The notes beneath the pieces are model-generated. The model saw nothing but the letters and a program-made list of their open reading frames with translations. It ran no database searches and was not told the origin of the DNA. Positions 8,901 through 22,800 of a stretch of 64,000 nucleotides of DNA are shown piece by piece. A program made the translations under genes and the position numbers. The stretch is from the NCBI GenBank assembly GCA_903632075.3, contig CAHIKZ030004282.1, positions 609,501-673,500 on the forward strand. Direction: 5' to 3'. The first letter of the stretch is position 1. Each line of letters opens with the position of its first letter. The stretch is from Acanthosepion pharaonis (Eukaryota; Mollusca; Cephalopoda; Sepiida; Sepiidae).

Positions 8901-10929
8901 GATTAGGCAAATTAAGAAATTGGAGGCAGATCAGCATTAAGGAAATATGAAGGATATGAGTTTTAAAATATTCTACGAAGAAGAACGGACGAAATAGGCA
9001 AATTAATGTAGCCAGAAATATCCAGTGGCACAATTGGAGAGGCAGATCAGCATTATAAGAAAGAATTGAAGGATATGAGTTTTAAAATATTCTACGAAGA
9101 AGAACGGACGAAATAGGCAAATTAATGAAGAGCCAGAAATATCCAGTGGCACAATTGGAGAGGCAGATCAGCATTATAAGAAAGAATTGAAGGATATGAG
9201 TTTTAAAAAATATTCTACGAAGAAGAACGGACGAAATAGGCAAATTAATGTAGCCAGAAATATCCAGTGGCACAATTGGAGAGGCAGATCAGCATTATAA
9301 GAAAGAATTGAAGGATATGAGTTTTAAAATATTCTACGAAGAAGAACGGACGAAATAGGCAAATTAATGTAGCCAGAAATATCCAGTGGCACAATTGGAG
9401 AGGCAGATCAGCATTATAAGAAAGAATTGAAGGATATGAGTTTTAAAATATTCTACGAAGAAGAACGGACGAAATAGGCAAATTAATGTAGCCAGAAATA
9501 TCCAGTGGCACAATTGGAGAGAGCAGGCAGTTTAAAATATTCTACGAAGAAGAACGGACGAAATAGGCAAATTAATGTAAATAAACAATTGAGGCAGATC
9601 AGATAAGAAAGAATTGAAGGATATGAGTTTAAAATATTCTACGAAGAAGAACGGACGAAATAGGCAAATTAATGTAGCCAGAAATATCCAGTGGCACAAT
9701 TGGAGAGGCAGATCAGCATTATAAGAAAGAATTGAAGGATATGAGTTTTAAAATATTCTACGAAGAAGAACGGACGAAATAGGCAAATTAATGTAGCCAG
9801 AAATATCCAGTGGCACAATTGGAGAGGCAGATCAGCATTATAAAGAAAGAATTGAAGGATATGAGTTTTAAAATATTCTACGAAGAAGAACGGACGAAAT
9901 AGGCAAATTAATGTAGCCAGAAATATCCAGTGGCACAATTGGAGAGGCAGATCAGCATTATAAGTTTTAAAAAAAGAATTGAAGGATATGAGTTTTAAAA
10001 TATTCTACGAAGAAGAACGGACGAAATAGGCAAATTAATCTACGAAGAAGCCAGAAATATCCAGTGGCACAATTGGAGAGGCAGATCAGCATTATAAGAA
10101 AGAATTGAAGGATATGAGTTTTAAAATATTCTACGAAGAAGAACGGACGAAATAGGCGAAGAAGAACGGAATTGAAATAGAGTTTAAAATATTTAAAGAA
10201 GAACGGACGAAATAGGCAAAGTGTAGCCAGAAATATGGATTGGAGAGGCAGATCAGCATTATAAGAAAGAATTGAAGGATATGAGTTTTAAAATATTCTA
10301 CGAAGAAGAACGGACGAAATAGGCAAATTAATGTAGCCAGAAATATCCAGTGGCACAATTGGAGAGGCAGATCAGCATTATAAGAAAGAATTGAAGGATA
10401 TGAGTTTTAAAATATTCTACGAAGAAGAACGGACGAAATAGGCAAATTAATGTAGCCAGAAATATCCAGTGGCACAATTGGAGAGGCAGATCAGCATTAT
10501 AATAAAAGAATTGAAGGATATGAGTTTTTAAAAATATTCTACGAAGAAGAACGGACGAAATAGGCAAATTAATGTAGCCAGAAATATCCAGTGGCACAAT
10601 TGGAGAGGCAGATCAGCATTATAAGAAAAGAATTGAAGGATATGAGTTTTAAAATATTCTACGAAGAAGAACGGACGAAATAGGCAAATTAATGTAGCCA
10701 GAAATATCCAGTGGCACAATTGGAGAGGCAGATCAGCATTATAAGAAAGAATTGAAGGATATGAGTTTTAAAATATTCTACGAAGAAGAACGGACGAAAT
10801 AGGCAAATTAATGTAGCCAGAAATATCCAGTGGCACAATTGGAGAGGCAGATCAGCATTATAAGAAAAGAATTGAAGGATATGAGTTTTAAAATATTCTA
10901 CGAAGAAGAACGGACGAAATAGGCAAATT

Positions 10930-11340
10930 AATGTTTAAAAATAGCCGAAGAAATATCCAATGGCACAATTGGAGGCAGATCAGCATTATAAGAAAGAATT
11001 GAAGGATATGAGTTTTAAAATATTCTACGAAGAAGAACGGAGCCAGAAAATAGGCAAATTAATGTAGCCAGAAATATGAGTTTAAAATACAATTGGAGAG
11101 GCGAAATAGGCATTATAAGAAAGAATTGAAGGATAATGAGTTTTAAAATATTCTACGAGAAGAACGGACGAAAACAAATTAATGTAGCCAGAAATATCCA
11201 GTGGCACAATTGGAGGCAGATCAGCAATGAAGAATTGAAGGATATATGAGTTTTAAAATATTTACGAAGAAGAAAAAATATCCAGAAATATGAGTTTTTA
11301 AAAATTAATGAAGAAGCCAGGCAAAATTGGATTGGAGAGG
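10930..11340 (+). repeat. Locally scrambled units
   Basis: About 400 bp in which unit pieces appear out of order (for example TTTAAAAATAGCCGAAGAAAT and repeated AGCCAGAAAATAGGC fragments) between regular copies. The words all come from the 119-bp unit; nothing foreign is inserted. Local rearrangement or consensus failure could both produce it. Confidence 0.6.
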
Positions 11341-14300
11341 CAGATCAGCATTATAAGAAAGAATTGAAGGATATGAGTTTTAAAATATTCTACGAAGAAG
11401 AACGGACGAAATAGGCAAATTAATGTAGCCAGAAATATCCAGTGGCACAATTGGAGAGGCAGATCAGCATTATAAGGAAGAATTGAAGGATATGAGTTTA
11501 AAATATTCTACGAAGAAGAACGGACGAAATAGGCAAATTAATGTAGCCAGAAATATTGGCACAATTGGAGGCAGATCAGCATTATAAAAAGAATTGAAGG
11601 ATATGAGTTTTAAAATATTCTACGAAGAAGAACGGACGAAATAGGCAAATTAATGTAGCCAGAAATATCCAGTGGCACAATTGGAGAGGCAGATCAGCAT
11701 TATAAGAAAGAATTGAAGGATATGAGTTTTAAAATATTCTACGAAGAAGAACGGACGAAATAGGCAAATTAATTAGCCAGAAATATCCAGTGGCACAATT
11801 GGAGAGGCAGATCAGCATTGTAAGAAAGAATTGAAGGATATGAGTTTAAAATATTCTACGAAGAACGGACGAAATAGGCAAATTAATGTAGCCAGAAATA
11901 TCCAGTGGCACAATTGGAGAGGCAGATCAGCATTGTAAGAAAGAATTGAAGGATATGAGTTTTAAAATATTCTACGAAGAAGAACGGACGAAATAGGCAA
12001 ATTAATGTAGCCAGAAATATCCAGTGGCACAATTGGAGGCAGATCAGCATTATAAGAAAGAATTGAAGGATATGAGTTTTAAAAATATTCTACGAAGAAG
12101 AACGGACGAAAATAGGCAAAATTAATGTAGCCAGAAATATCAGTGGCACAATTGGAGAGGCAGATCAGCATTATAAGAAAAGAATTGAAGGATATGAGTT
12201 TTAAAATATTCTACGAAGAAGAACGGACGAAATAGGCAAATTAATGTAGCCAGAAATATCCAGTGGCACAATTGGAGAGGCAGATCAGCATTATAAGAAA
12301 GAATTGAAGGATATGAGTTTTAAAATATTCTACGAAGAAGAACGGACGAAATAGGCAAATTAATGTAGCCAGAAATATCCAGTGGCACAATTGGAGAGGC
12401 AGATCAGCATTATAAGAAAGAATTGAAGGATATGAGTTTTAAAATATTCTACGAAGAAGAACGGACGAAATAGGCAAATTAATGCAGCCAGAAATATCCA
12501 GTGGCACAATTGGAGAGGCAGATCAGCATTATAAGAAAGAATTGAAGGATATGAGTTTTAAAATATTCTACGAAGAAGAACGGACGAAATAGGCAAATTA
12601 ATGTAGCCAGAAAATATCCAGCATTATGAAAGAATTGAAGGATTGAGTTTTAAAAATATTCTACGAAGAAGCGGAGAAATAGGCAGCCAGAAATTGGAGA
12701 GGCAGATCAGCAAGAAAGAATTGAAGGAGAAGAACGGAGTTTTAAAATATTGGAGAGGCAGATCAATTATAAGAAAAGAATTGAAGGATATGAGTTTTAA
12801 AATTATTCTACGAAGAAGAACGGACGAAATAGGGCAAATTAATGTAGCCAGAAATATCCAGTGGCACAATTGGAGGCAGATCAGCATTATAAGAAAGAAT
12901 TGAAGGATATGAGTTTTAAAATATTCTACGAAGAAGAACGGACGAAATAGGCAAATTAATGTAGCCAGAAATATCCAGTGGCACAATTGGAGAGGCAGAT
13001 CAGCATTATAAGAAAGAATTGAAGGATATGAGTTTTTAAAATATTCTACGAAGAAGAACGGACGAAATAGGCAAATTAATGTAGCCAGAAATATCCAGTG
13101 GCACAATTGGAGAGGCAGATCAGCATTGTAAGAAAGAATTGAAGGATATGAGTTTTAAAATATTCTACGAAGAAGAACGGACGAAATAGGCAAAATTAAT
13201 GTAGCCAAGAAATATCCAGTGGCACAATGGAAAGATCATATTATAAGAAAGAATTAGAAGGATATGAGTTTTAAAATATTCTACGAAGAAGAACGGACGA
13301 AATAGGCAAATTAATGTAGCCAGAAATATCCATGGCACAATGGAGAGGCAGATCAGCATTATAAGAAAAGAATTGAAGGATATGAGTTTTAAAATATTCT
13401 ACGAAGAAGAACGACGAAATAGGCAAATTAATGTAGCCAGAAATATCCAGTGGCACAATTGGAGAGGCAGATCAGCATTGTAAGAAAAAGAATTGAAGGA
13501 TATGAGTTTTAAAATATTCTACGAAGAAGAACGGACGAAATAGGCAAATTAATGTAGCCAGAAATATCCAGTGGCACAATTGGAGAGGCAGGCATTATGA
13601 AAGGAAGAATTGAAGGATATGAGTTTTAAAATATTCTACGAAGAAGAACGGACAGATAGCCAGCATCCAGTGGCACAATTGAGAGGCAGATCAGCATTAT
13701 TGAAAGAAATTGAAGGATATGAGTTTTTAAAATATTCTACGAAGAAGAACGGACGAAATAGGCAAAATTAATGTAGCCAGAAATATCCAGTGGCACAATT
13801 GGAGAGGCAGATCAGCATTGTAAGAAAGAATTGAAGGATATGAGTTTTAAAATATTCTACGAAGAAGAACGGACGAAATAGGCAAATTAATGTAGCCAGA
13901 AATATCCAGTGGCACAATTGGAGAGGCAGATCAGCATTATAAGAAAGAATTGAAGGATATGAGTTTTAAAATATTCTACGAAGAAGAACGGACGAAATAG
14001 GCCAGAAATTAATGGAGAGCCAGAAATATCCAGTGGACGAAACAATTGGAGAGGCAGATCAGATCATTATAAGAAAGAATTGAAGGATATGAGTTTTAAA
14101 ATATTCTACGAAGAAGAACGGACGAAATAGGCAAATTAATGTAGCCAGAAATATCCAGTGGCACAATTGGAGAGGCAGATCAGCATTATAAGAAAGAATT
14201 GAAGGATATGAGTTTTAAAATATTCTACGAAGAAGAACTGGGACGAAATAGGGCAAATTAATGTAGCCAGAAATATCCAGGACGAAATACAATTGGAGAG

Positions 14301-16539
14301 GCAGATCAGCATTATAAGAAAGAATTGAAGGATATGAGTTTTAAAATTTTACGAAGAAAATATTTCAGAAATATCCAGTGGCACAAAGAGGCAGATTATA
14401 AGAAAGAATTGAAGGGAGTTTTTAAAATTCTACGAAGGCAGGCAAATTAATGTAGCCAGAAATATCCAGTGGCACAATTGGAGAGGCAGATCAGCATTAT
14501 AAGAAAGAATTGAAGGATATGAGTTTTAAAATATTCTACGAAGAAGAACGGACGAAATAGGCAAATTAATGTAGCCAGAAATATCCAGTGGCACAAATTG
14601 GAGAGGCAGATCAGCATTATAAGAAAAGAATTGAAGGATATGAGTTTAAAAATATTCTACGAAGAAGAACGGACGAAATAAGGCAAATTAATGTAGCCAG
14701 AAATATCCATTATAAAGAATAAGTGGCACAATTGGAGAGGCAGATCCAGAAGAATTGAAGGATATGAGTTTTAAAATATTCTACGAAGAAGAACGGACGA
14801 AATAGGCAAATTAATGTAGCAGAAATATCCAGTGGCACAATTGGAGAGGCAGATCAGCATTATAAGAAAGAATTGAAGGATATGAGTTTTAAAATATTCT
14901 ACGAAGAAGAACGGACGAAATAGGAAAATTAATGTAGCCAGAAATATCCAGTGGCACAATTGGAGAGGCAGATCAGCATTATAAGAAAGAATTGAAGGAT
15001 ATGAGTTTTAAAATATTCTACGAAGAAGAACGGACGAAATAGGCAAATTAATGTAGCCAGAAATATCCAGTGGCACAATTGGAGAGGCAGATCAGCATTA
15101 TAAGAAAAGAATTGAAGGATATGAGTTTTAAAATATTCTACGAAGAAGAACGGACGAAATAGGCAAATTAATGTAGCCAGAAATATCCAGTGGCACTGGT
15201 GGAGAGGCAGATCAGCATTATAAGAAAGAATTGAAGGATATGAGTTTTAAAATATTCTACGAAGAAGAACGGACGAAATAGGCAAAATTAATGTAGCCAA
15301 AATATCCAGTGGCACAATTGGAGAGGCAGATCAGCATTATAAGAAGAATTGAAGGATATAAGTTTTAAAATATTCTACGAAGAAGAACGGACGAAATATG
15401 CAAATTATCAGGTGGAGAGGCCAGAAATATCCAGTGGCACAATTGAGAGGCAGATCAGCATTATAGATCAGAATTGAAGGATATGAGTTTTAAAATATTC
15501 TACGAAGAAGAACGGACGAAATAGGCAAATTAATGTAGCCAGAAATATCCAGTGGCACAATTGGAGAGGCAGATCAGCATTGTAAGAAAGAATTGAAGGA
15601 TATGAGTTTTAGCCAAAAATATTCTACGAAGAAGAACGGACGAAATAGGATAAAATTAATGTAGCCAGAAATATCCAGGGCACAATTGGAGAGGCAGATC
15701 AGCATTATAAAGAAAGAATTGAAGGATATGAGTTTTAAAAATATTCACGAAGAAGAACGGACGAAATAAGAAGAATAGAAGGGTTTAAAAATTAATGTAG
15801 CCAGAAATATGGAGAGGCAGTGGCAGTTTTAAAATATTCTATTTAAAGAAGAACGGAGAGGCAAATTAAGAGCCAGAATCCAGCACAATTGGAGAGGCAG
15901 ATCAGCATTATAAAAGAATTGAAGGATATGAGTTTTAAAATATTCTACGAAGAAGAACGGACGAAATAGGCAAATTAATGTAGCTGTAGAAATATCCAGG
16001 CACAATTGGAGAGGCAGATCAGCATTATAAGAAAGAATTGAAGGATATGAGTTTAAAATATTCTACGAAGAAGAACGGACGAAATAGGCAAATTAATGTA
16101 GCCAGAAATATCCAGTGGCACAATTGGAGAGGCAGATCAGCATTATAAGAAAGAATTGAAGGATATGAGTTTTAAAATATTCTACGAAGAAGAACGGACG
16201 AAGCCAGCAAATTAATGTGCAGCCAGAAATATCCAGTGTTTAAAATATTCTACGAAGAAGAACGGACGAAATAGGCAAAATTAATGTAGCCAGAAATATC
16301 CAGTGCTTTAATTGGAGAGGCAGATCATTATAAGAAAGAATTGAAGGATATGAGTTTTAAAATATTCTACGAAGAAGAACGGACGAAATAGGCAAATTAA
16401 TGTAGCCAGAAATATCCAGTGGCACAATTGGAGAGGCAGATCAGCATTATAAGAAAGAATTGAAGGATATGAGTTTTTAAAATATTCTACGAAGAAGAAC
16501 GGACGAAATAGGCAAATTAATGTAGCCAGAAATATCCAG

Positions 16540-16870
16540 TGGGATATGAGTTTTAAAATTGGAGAGGCAGATCCAGAAATTATAAGAAAGAGATCAGCAT
16601 TGAAGGATGAAGGATATGAGTTTTAAAATATTCTACGAAGAAGAACGGACGAAATAGGCAAATTAATGTAGCCAGAAATATCCAGTGGCACAAATTGGAG
16701 AGGCAGATCAGCATTATAAGAAAAGAAGAAGGATATGAGTTTTAAAGAATTGAAGGAAGAAAGAATGGAAAAGGCAAATTAACGTAGAAAAGAAGAACGG
16801 ACGAAGAAGAACAGGACAAATAGGCAAAATTAATGTAGCCAGAAATATCCAGTGGCGAAATAGGGCAAAA
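16540..16870 (+). repeat. Locally scrambled units
   Basis: Unit words are shuffled: GGATATGAGTTTTAAAATTGG, then GATCCAGAAATTATAAG, then AAGAATGGAAAAGGCAAATT and doubled AAGAAGAAC words. No foreign sequence is apparent. The flanking copies are regular. Confidence 0.6.
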
Positions 16871-19800
16871 TTGGAGAAATATCCAGAAAGACATTATAAG
16901 AAAGAATTGAAGGATATGAGTTTAAAAAATATTCTACGAAGAAGAACGGACGAGGGCAAATTAATGTAGCCAGAAATATCCAGTGGCACAATTGGAGAGA
17001 GAGGCAGATCAGCATTATAAGAAAGAATTGAAGGATATGAGTTTTAAAATATTACGAAGAAGAACGGACGAATAGGCAAATTAATAGCCAGAAATATCCA
17101 GTGGCACAATTGGAGAGGCAGATCTGCATTATAAGAAAGAATTGAAGGATATGAGTTTTAAAATATTCTACGAAGAAGAACGGACGAAATAGGCAAATTA
17201 ATGTAGCCAGAAATATCCAGTGGCACAATTGGAGAGGCAGATCAGCATTATAAGAAAGAATTGAAGGATGAGTTTTAAAATATTCTACGAAGAAGAACGG
17301 ACGAAATAGGCAAATTAATGTAGCCAGAAATATCCAGTGGCACAATTGGAGAGGCAGATCAGCATTATAAGAAAGAATTGAAGGATATGAGTTTTAAAAT
17401 ATTCTACGAAGAAGAACGGACGAAATAGGCAAATTAATGTAGCCAGAAATATCCAGTGGCACAATTGGAGCAGATCAGATTATAAGAAAAGAATTGAAGG
17501 ATATGAGTTTTAAAATATTCTACGAAGAAGAACGGACGAAATAGGTAAAATTAATGTAGCCAGAAATCCAGTGGCACAATTGGAGAGGCAGATCAGCATT
17601 ATAAGAAAGAATTGAAGGATATGAGTTTTAAAATATCTACGAAGAAGAACGGACGAAATAGGCAAATTAATGTAGCCAGAAATATCCAGTGGCACAATTG
17701 GAGAGGCAGATCAGCATTATAAGAAAGAATTGAAGGATATGAGTTTTAAAATATTCTACGAAGAAGAACGGACGAAATAGGGCAAATTAATGTAGCCAGA
17801 AATATCCAGTGGCACAATTGGAGAGGCAGATCAGCATTATAAGAAAGAATTGAAGGATATGAGTTTTAAAATATTCTACGAAGAAGAACGGACGAAATAG
17901 GCAAAATTAATGTACAGAAATATCCAGTGGCACAATTGGAGAGGCAGATCAGCATTATAAGAAAGAATTGAAGGATATGAGTTTTAAAATATTCTACGAA
18001 GAAGAACGGACGAAATAGGCAAATTAATGTAGCCAGAAATATCCAGTGGCACAAATTGGAGAGGCAGATCAGCATTGTAAGAAAGAATTGAAGGATATGA
18101 GTTTTAAAATATTCTACGAAGAAGAACGGACGAAATAGGCAAATTAATGTAGCCAGAAATATCCAGTGGCACAATTGGAGAGGCAGATCAGCATTATAAG
18201 AAAAGAATTGAAGGATATGAGTTTTAAAATATTCTACGAAGAAGAACGGACGAAATAGGCAAATTAATGTAGCCAGAAATATCCAGTGGCACAATTGGAG
18301 AGGCAGATCAGCATTATAAGAAAGAATTGAAGGATATGAGTTTTAAAATATTCTACGAAGAAGAACGGACGAAATAGGCAAATTAATGTAGCCAGAAATA
18401 TCCAGTGGCACAATTGAGAGGCAGATCCAGCATTGTAAGAAAGAATTGAAGGATATGAGTTTTAAAATATTCTACGAAGAAGAACGGACGAAAAGGCAAA
18501 TTAATGTAGCCAGAAATATCCAGGCACAATTGGAGAGGCAGATCAGCATTAGCCAGAAAGAATTGAAGGATATGAGTTTTAAAATTCACGAAGAAGAACG
18601 GACGAAATAGGCAAATTAATGTAGCCAGAAATATCCAGTGGCAATTGGAGAGGAGATCAGCATTATAAGAAAGAATTGAAGGATATGAGTTTTAAAATAT
18701 TCTACGAAGAAGAACGGACGAAATAGGCAAATTAATGTGGAAGCCAGAAATATCCAGTGGCACAATTGGAGAGGCAGATCAGCATTATAAGAAAGAATTG
18801 AAGGATATGGGAGTTTTTTAAAATATTCTACGAAGAAGAACGGACGAAATAGGCAAATTAATGTAGCCAGAAATATCCAGTGGCACAATTGAGAGGCAGA
18901 TCAGCATTATAAGAAAGAATTGAAGGATATGAGTTTCAAAATATTCTACGAAGAAGAACGGACGAAATAGGCAAATTAATGTAGCCAGAAATATCCAGTG
19001 GCAACAATTGGAGAGGCAGATCAACATTATAAGAAAGAATTGAAGGATATGAGTTTTAAAATATTCTACGAAGAAGAACGACGAAATAGGCAAATTAATG
19101 TAGCCAGAAATATCCAGTGGTATGGCACAATTGGAGAGGCAGATCAGCATTATAAGAAAGAATTGAAGGATATGAGTTTTAAAAATATTCCTACGAAGAA
19201 GAACGGACGAAATAGGCAAATTAATGTAGCCAGAAATATCCAGTGGCACAATTGGTGGCACAATTGGAGAGGCAGATCAGCATTGTAAGAAGCAAATTGA
19301 AGGATGAGTTTTAAAATATTCTACGAAGAAGAAGGAAATAAAATTAATGTAGCCAGAAATATCCAGGTGGCACAGTGGAGAGGCAGATCAGCATTACAAG
19401 AAAGAATTGAAGGATATGAGTTTTAAAATATTCACGAAGAAGAACGGACGAAATAGGCAAATTAATGTAGCCAGAAATATCCAGTGGCACAATTGGAGAG
19501 GCAGATCAGCATTATAAGAAAGAATAGAAGGATATGAGTTTTAAAAAATACTGAAGAAGAACGGACGAAGAAGAACGGACGAAATGGAGAGGCAGATCCA
19601 GCATTATAAGAAAAATTAGGATATGAGTTTTAAAAATATCCGAAGAAGAACGGACAAAATAAAGGCAAATTAAAGATCAGCAGGCAGATCAGCATTGTAA
19701 GAAAGAATTGAAGGATATGAGTTTTAAAATATTCTACGAAGAAGAACGGACGAAATAGCAAATTAATGTAGCCAGAAATATCCAGTGGCACAATTGAGAG

Positions 19801-22800
19801 GCAGATCAGCATTGTAAGAAAGAATTGAAGGATATGAGTTTTAAAATATTCTACGAAGAAGAACGGACGAAATAGGCAAATTAATGTAGCCAGAAATATC
19901 CAGTGGCACAATTGGAGAGGCAGATCAGCATTATAAGGAAGAATTGAAGGATATGAGTTTAAAACATTCTACGAAGAAGAACGGACGAAATAACAGCCAA
20001 AGAAAAATTAATGTAGCCAGAAATATCCAGCAAATTAACAGCCAGGCACAATTGGAGAAGCAGATCAGCATTATAAGAAAGAATTGAGGATATGAGTTTT
20101 AAAATATTCTACGAAGAAGAACGGACGAAATAGGCAAATTAATGTAGCCAGAAATATCCAGTGGCACAATTGGAGAGGCAGATCAGCATTATAAGAAAGA
20201 ATTGAAGGATATGAGTTTAAAATATTTCTACGAAGAAGAACGGACGAAATAGGCAAATTAATGTAGCCAGAAATATCCAGTGGCACAATTGGAGAGGCAG
20301 ATCAGCATTATAAGAAAGAATTGAAGGATATGAGTTTTTAAAAATATTCTACGAAAGAAGAACGGACGAAATAGGCAAATTAATGTAGCCAGAAATATCC
20401 AGGCACAATTGAGAGGCAGATCAACATTATAAAAGAATTGAAGGATAAGGAGTTTTAAAATATTCTACGAAGAAGAACGGACGAAATAGGCAAATTAATG
20501 TAGCCAGAAATATCCAGTGGCACAATTGAGAGGCAGATCAGCATTATAAGAAAAGAATTGAAGGATATGAGTTTTAAAAATATTCTACGAAGAAAGATCC
20601 GAAATAGGCAAAATTGGAATGCAGCCAGAAATATCCAGTGGCACAATTGGAGGCAGATCAGCATTATAAGAAAGAATTGAAGGATATGAGTTTTAAAATA
20701 TTCTACGAAGAAGAACGGACAGAAATAGGCAAATTAATGTAGCCAGAAATATCCAGTGGCACAATTGGAGAGGCAGATCAGCATTATAAGAAAGAATTGA
20801 AGGATATGAGTTTTAAAATATTCTACGAAGAAGAACGGACGAAATAGGCAAATTAATGTAGCCAGAAATATCCAGTGGCACAATTGGAGAGGCAGATCAG
20901 CATTATAAGAAAGAATTGAAGGATATGAGTTTTAAAATATTCTACGAAGAAGAACGGACGAAATAGGGCAAATTAATGTAGCCAGAAATATCCAGTGGCA
21001 ACAATTGGAGAGGCAGATCAGCATTATAAGAAAGAATTGAAGGATATGAGTTTTAAAATATTCTACGAAGAAGAACGGACGAAATAGGCAAAATTAATGT
21101 AGCCAGAAATATCCAGTGGCACAATTGGAGAGGCAGATCAGCATTATAAGAAAGAATTGAAGGATATGAGTTTTAAAATATTCTACGAAGAAGAACGGAC
21201 GAAATAGGGCAAATTAATGTAGCCAGAAATATCCAGTGGCACAAATTGAGAGGCAGATCAGCATTATAAGAAAGAATTGAAGGATATGAGTTTAAAATAT
21301 TCTACGAAGAAGAACGGAGTTTAAAAAAGGCAAATTAATGTAGCCAGAAATATCCAGTGGCACAATTGGAGAGGCAGATCAGCATTGTAAGAAAGAATTG
21401 AAGGATATGAGTTTTTAAAATATTCTACGAAGAAGAACGGACGAAATAGGCAAATTAATGAAGCCAAAAATATCCAGTGGCACAATTGGAGAGGCAGATC
21501 ATCATTATAAGAAAGAATGACGACAAGGAGTTTTAAAATATTCTACGAAGAAGAACTGGACGAAAATAGGCAAATTAATGGTGCCAGAAATATCCAGTGG
21601 CACAATTGGAGAGGCAGATCAGCATTATAAGAAAGAATTGAAGGATATGAGTTTAAAAATATTCTTTACGAAGAAGAACGGACGAAATAGGCAAAATTAA
21701 TGTAGCCAGAAATATATCAAGTGGCACAATTGAGAGGCAGATCACATTATAAGAAAGAACAGAAGGATATGAGTTTAAAAATATCTACGAAGAAGAACGG
21801 ACGAAATAGGCAAATTAATTAGCCAGAAATATCCAGTAAGCAATAAATTGGAGAGAGGCAGATCAGCATTATAAGAAAAGAATTGAAGGATATGAGTTTT
21901 AAATATTCTACGAAGAAGAACGGACGAAGAAAAAAAAAATTAATGTAGCCAGAAATATCCAGGGCAAAATTGGAGAGGCAGACTGTAATATATAAGAAAG
22001 AATTGAAGGATAAGGAGTTTTAAAATATTCTACGAAGAAGAACGGACGAAATAGGCAAAAAATTAATGTAGCCAGAAATATCCAGTGGCACAATTGGAGA
22101 GGCAGATCAGCATTATAAGAAAGAATTGAAGGATATGAGTTTTAAAAATATTCTACGAAGAAGAACGGACGAAATAGGCAAATTAATGTAGCCAGAAATA
22201 TCCAGTAAGTACAATTGGAGAGGCAGATCAGCATTATAAGAAAAGAATTGAAGGATATGAGTTTTAAAATATTCTACGAAGAAGAACGGACGAAATAGGC
22301 AAATTAATGTAGCCAGAAATATCATGAAGAAGAACGGACGAAATAGGCAAACAATTGGAGATCCAGTGGCACAATTGGAGGCATTATAAGAAAGAATTGA
22401 AGGATATGAGTTTTAAAATACCTTACGAAGAAGAACGACGAAATAGGGTGAAATTAATGTAGCCAGAAATATCCAGTGGCACAATTGGAGAGGCAGATCA
22501 GCATTACAAGAAAGAATTGAAGGATATGAGTTTTAAAAAATATCTACGAAGAAGAACGGACGAAATAGGCAAATTAATGTAGCCAGAAATATCCAGTGGC
22601 ACAATTGAGAGGCAGAGACAGCATTATAAGAAAGAATTGAAGGATATGAGTTTTAAAATATTCTACGAAGAAGAACGGAACGAAATAGGCAAATTAATGT
22701 AGCCAGAAATATCCAGGCACAATTGAGGAGACTGATCAGCATTATAAGAAAGAATTGAAGGATATGAGTTTTAAAATATTCTACGAAGAAGAACGGACGA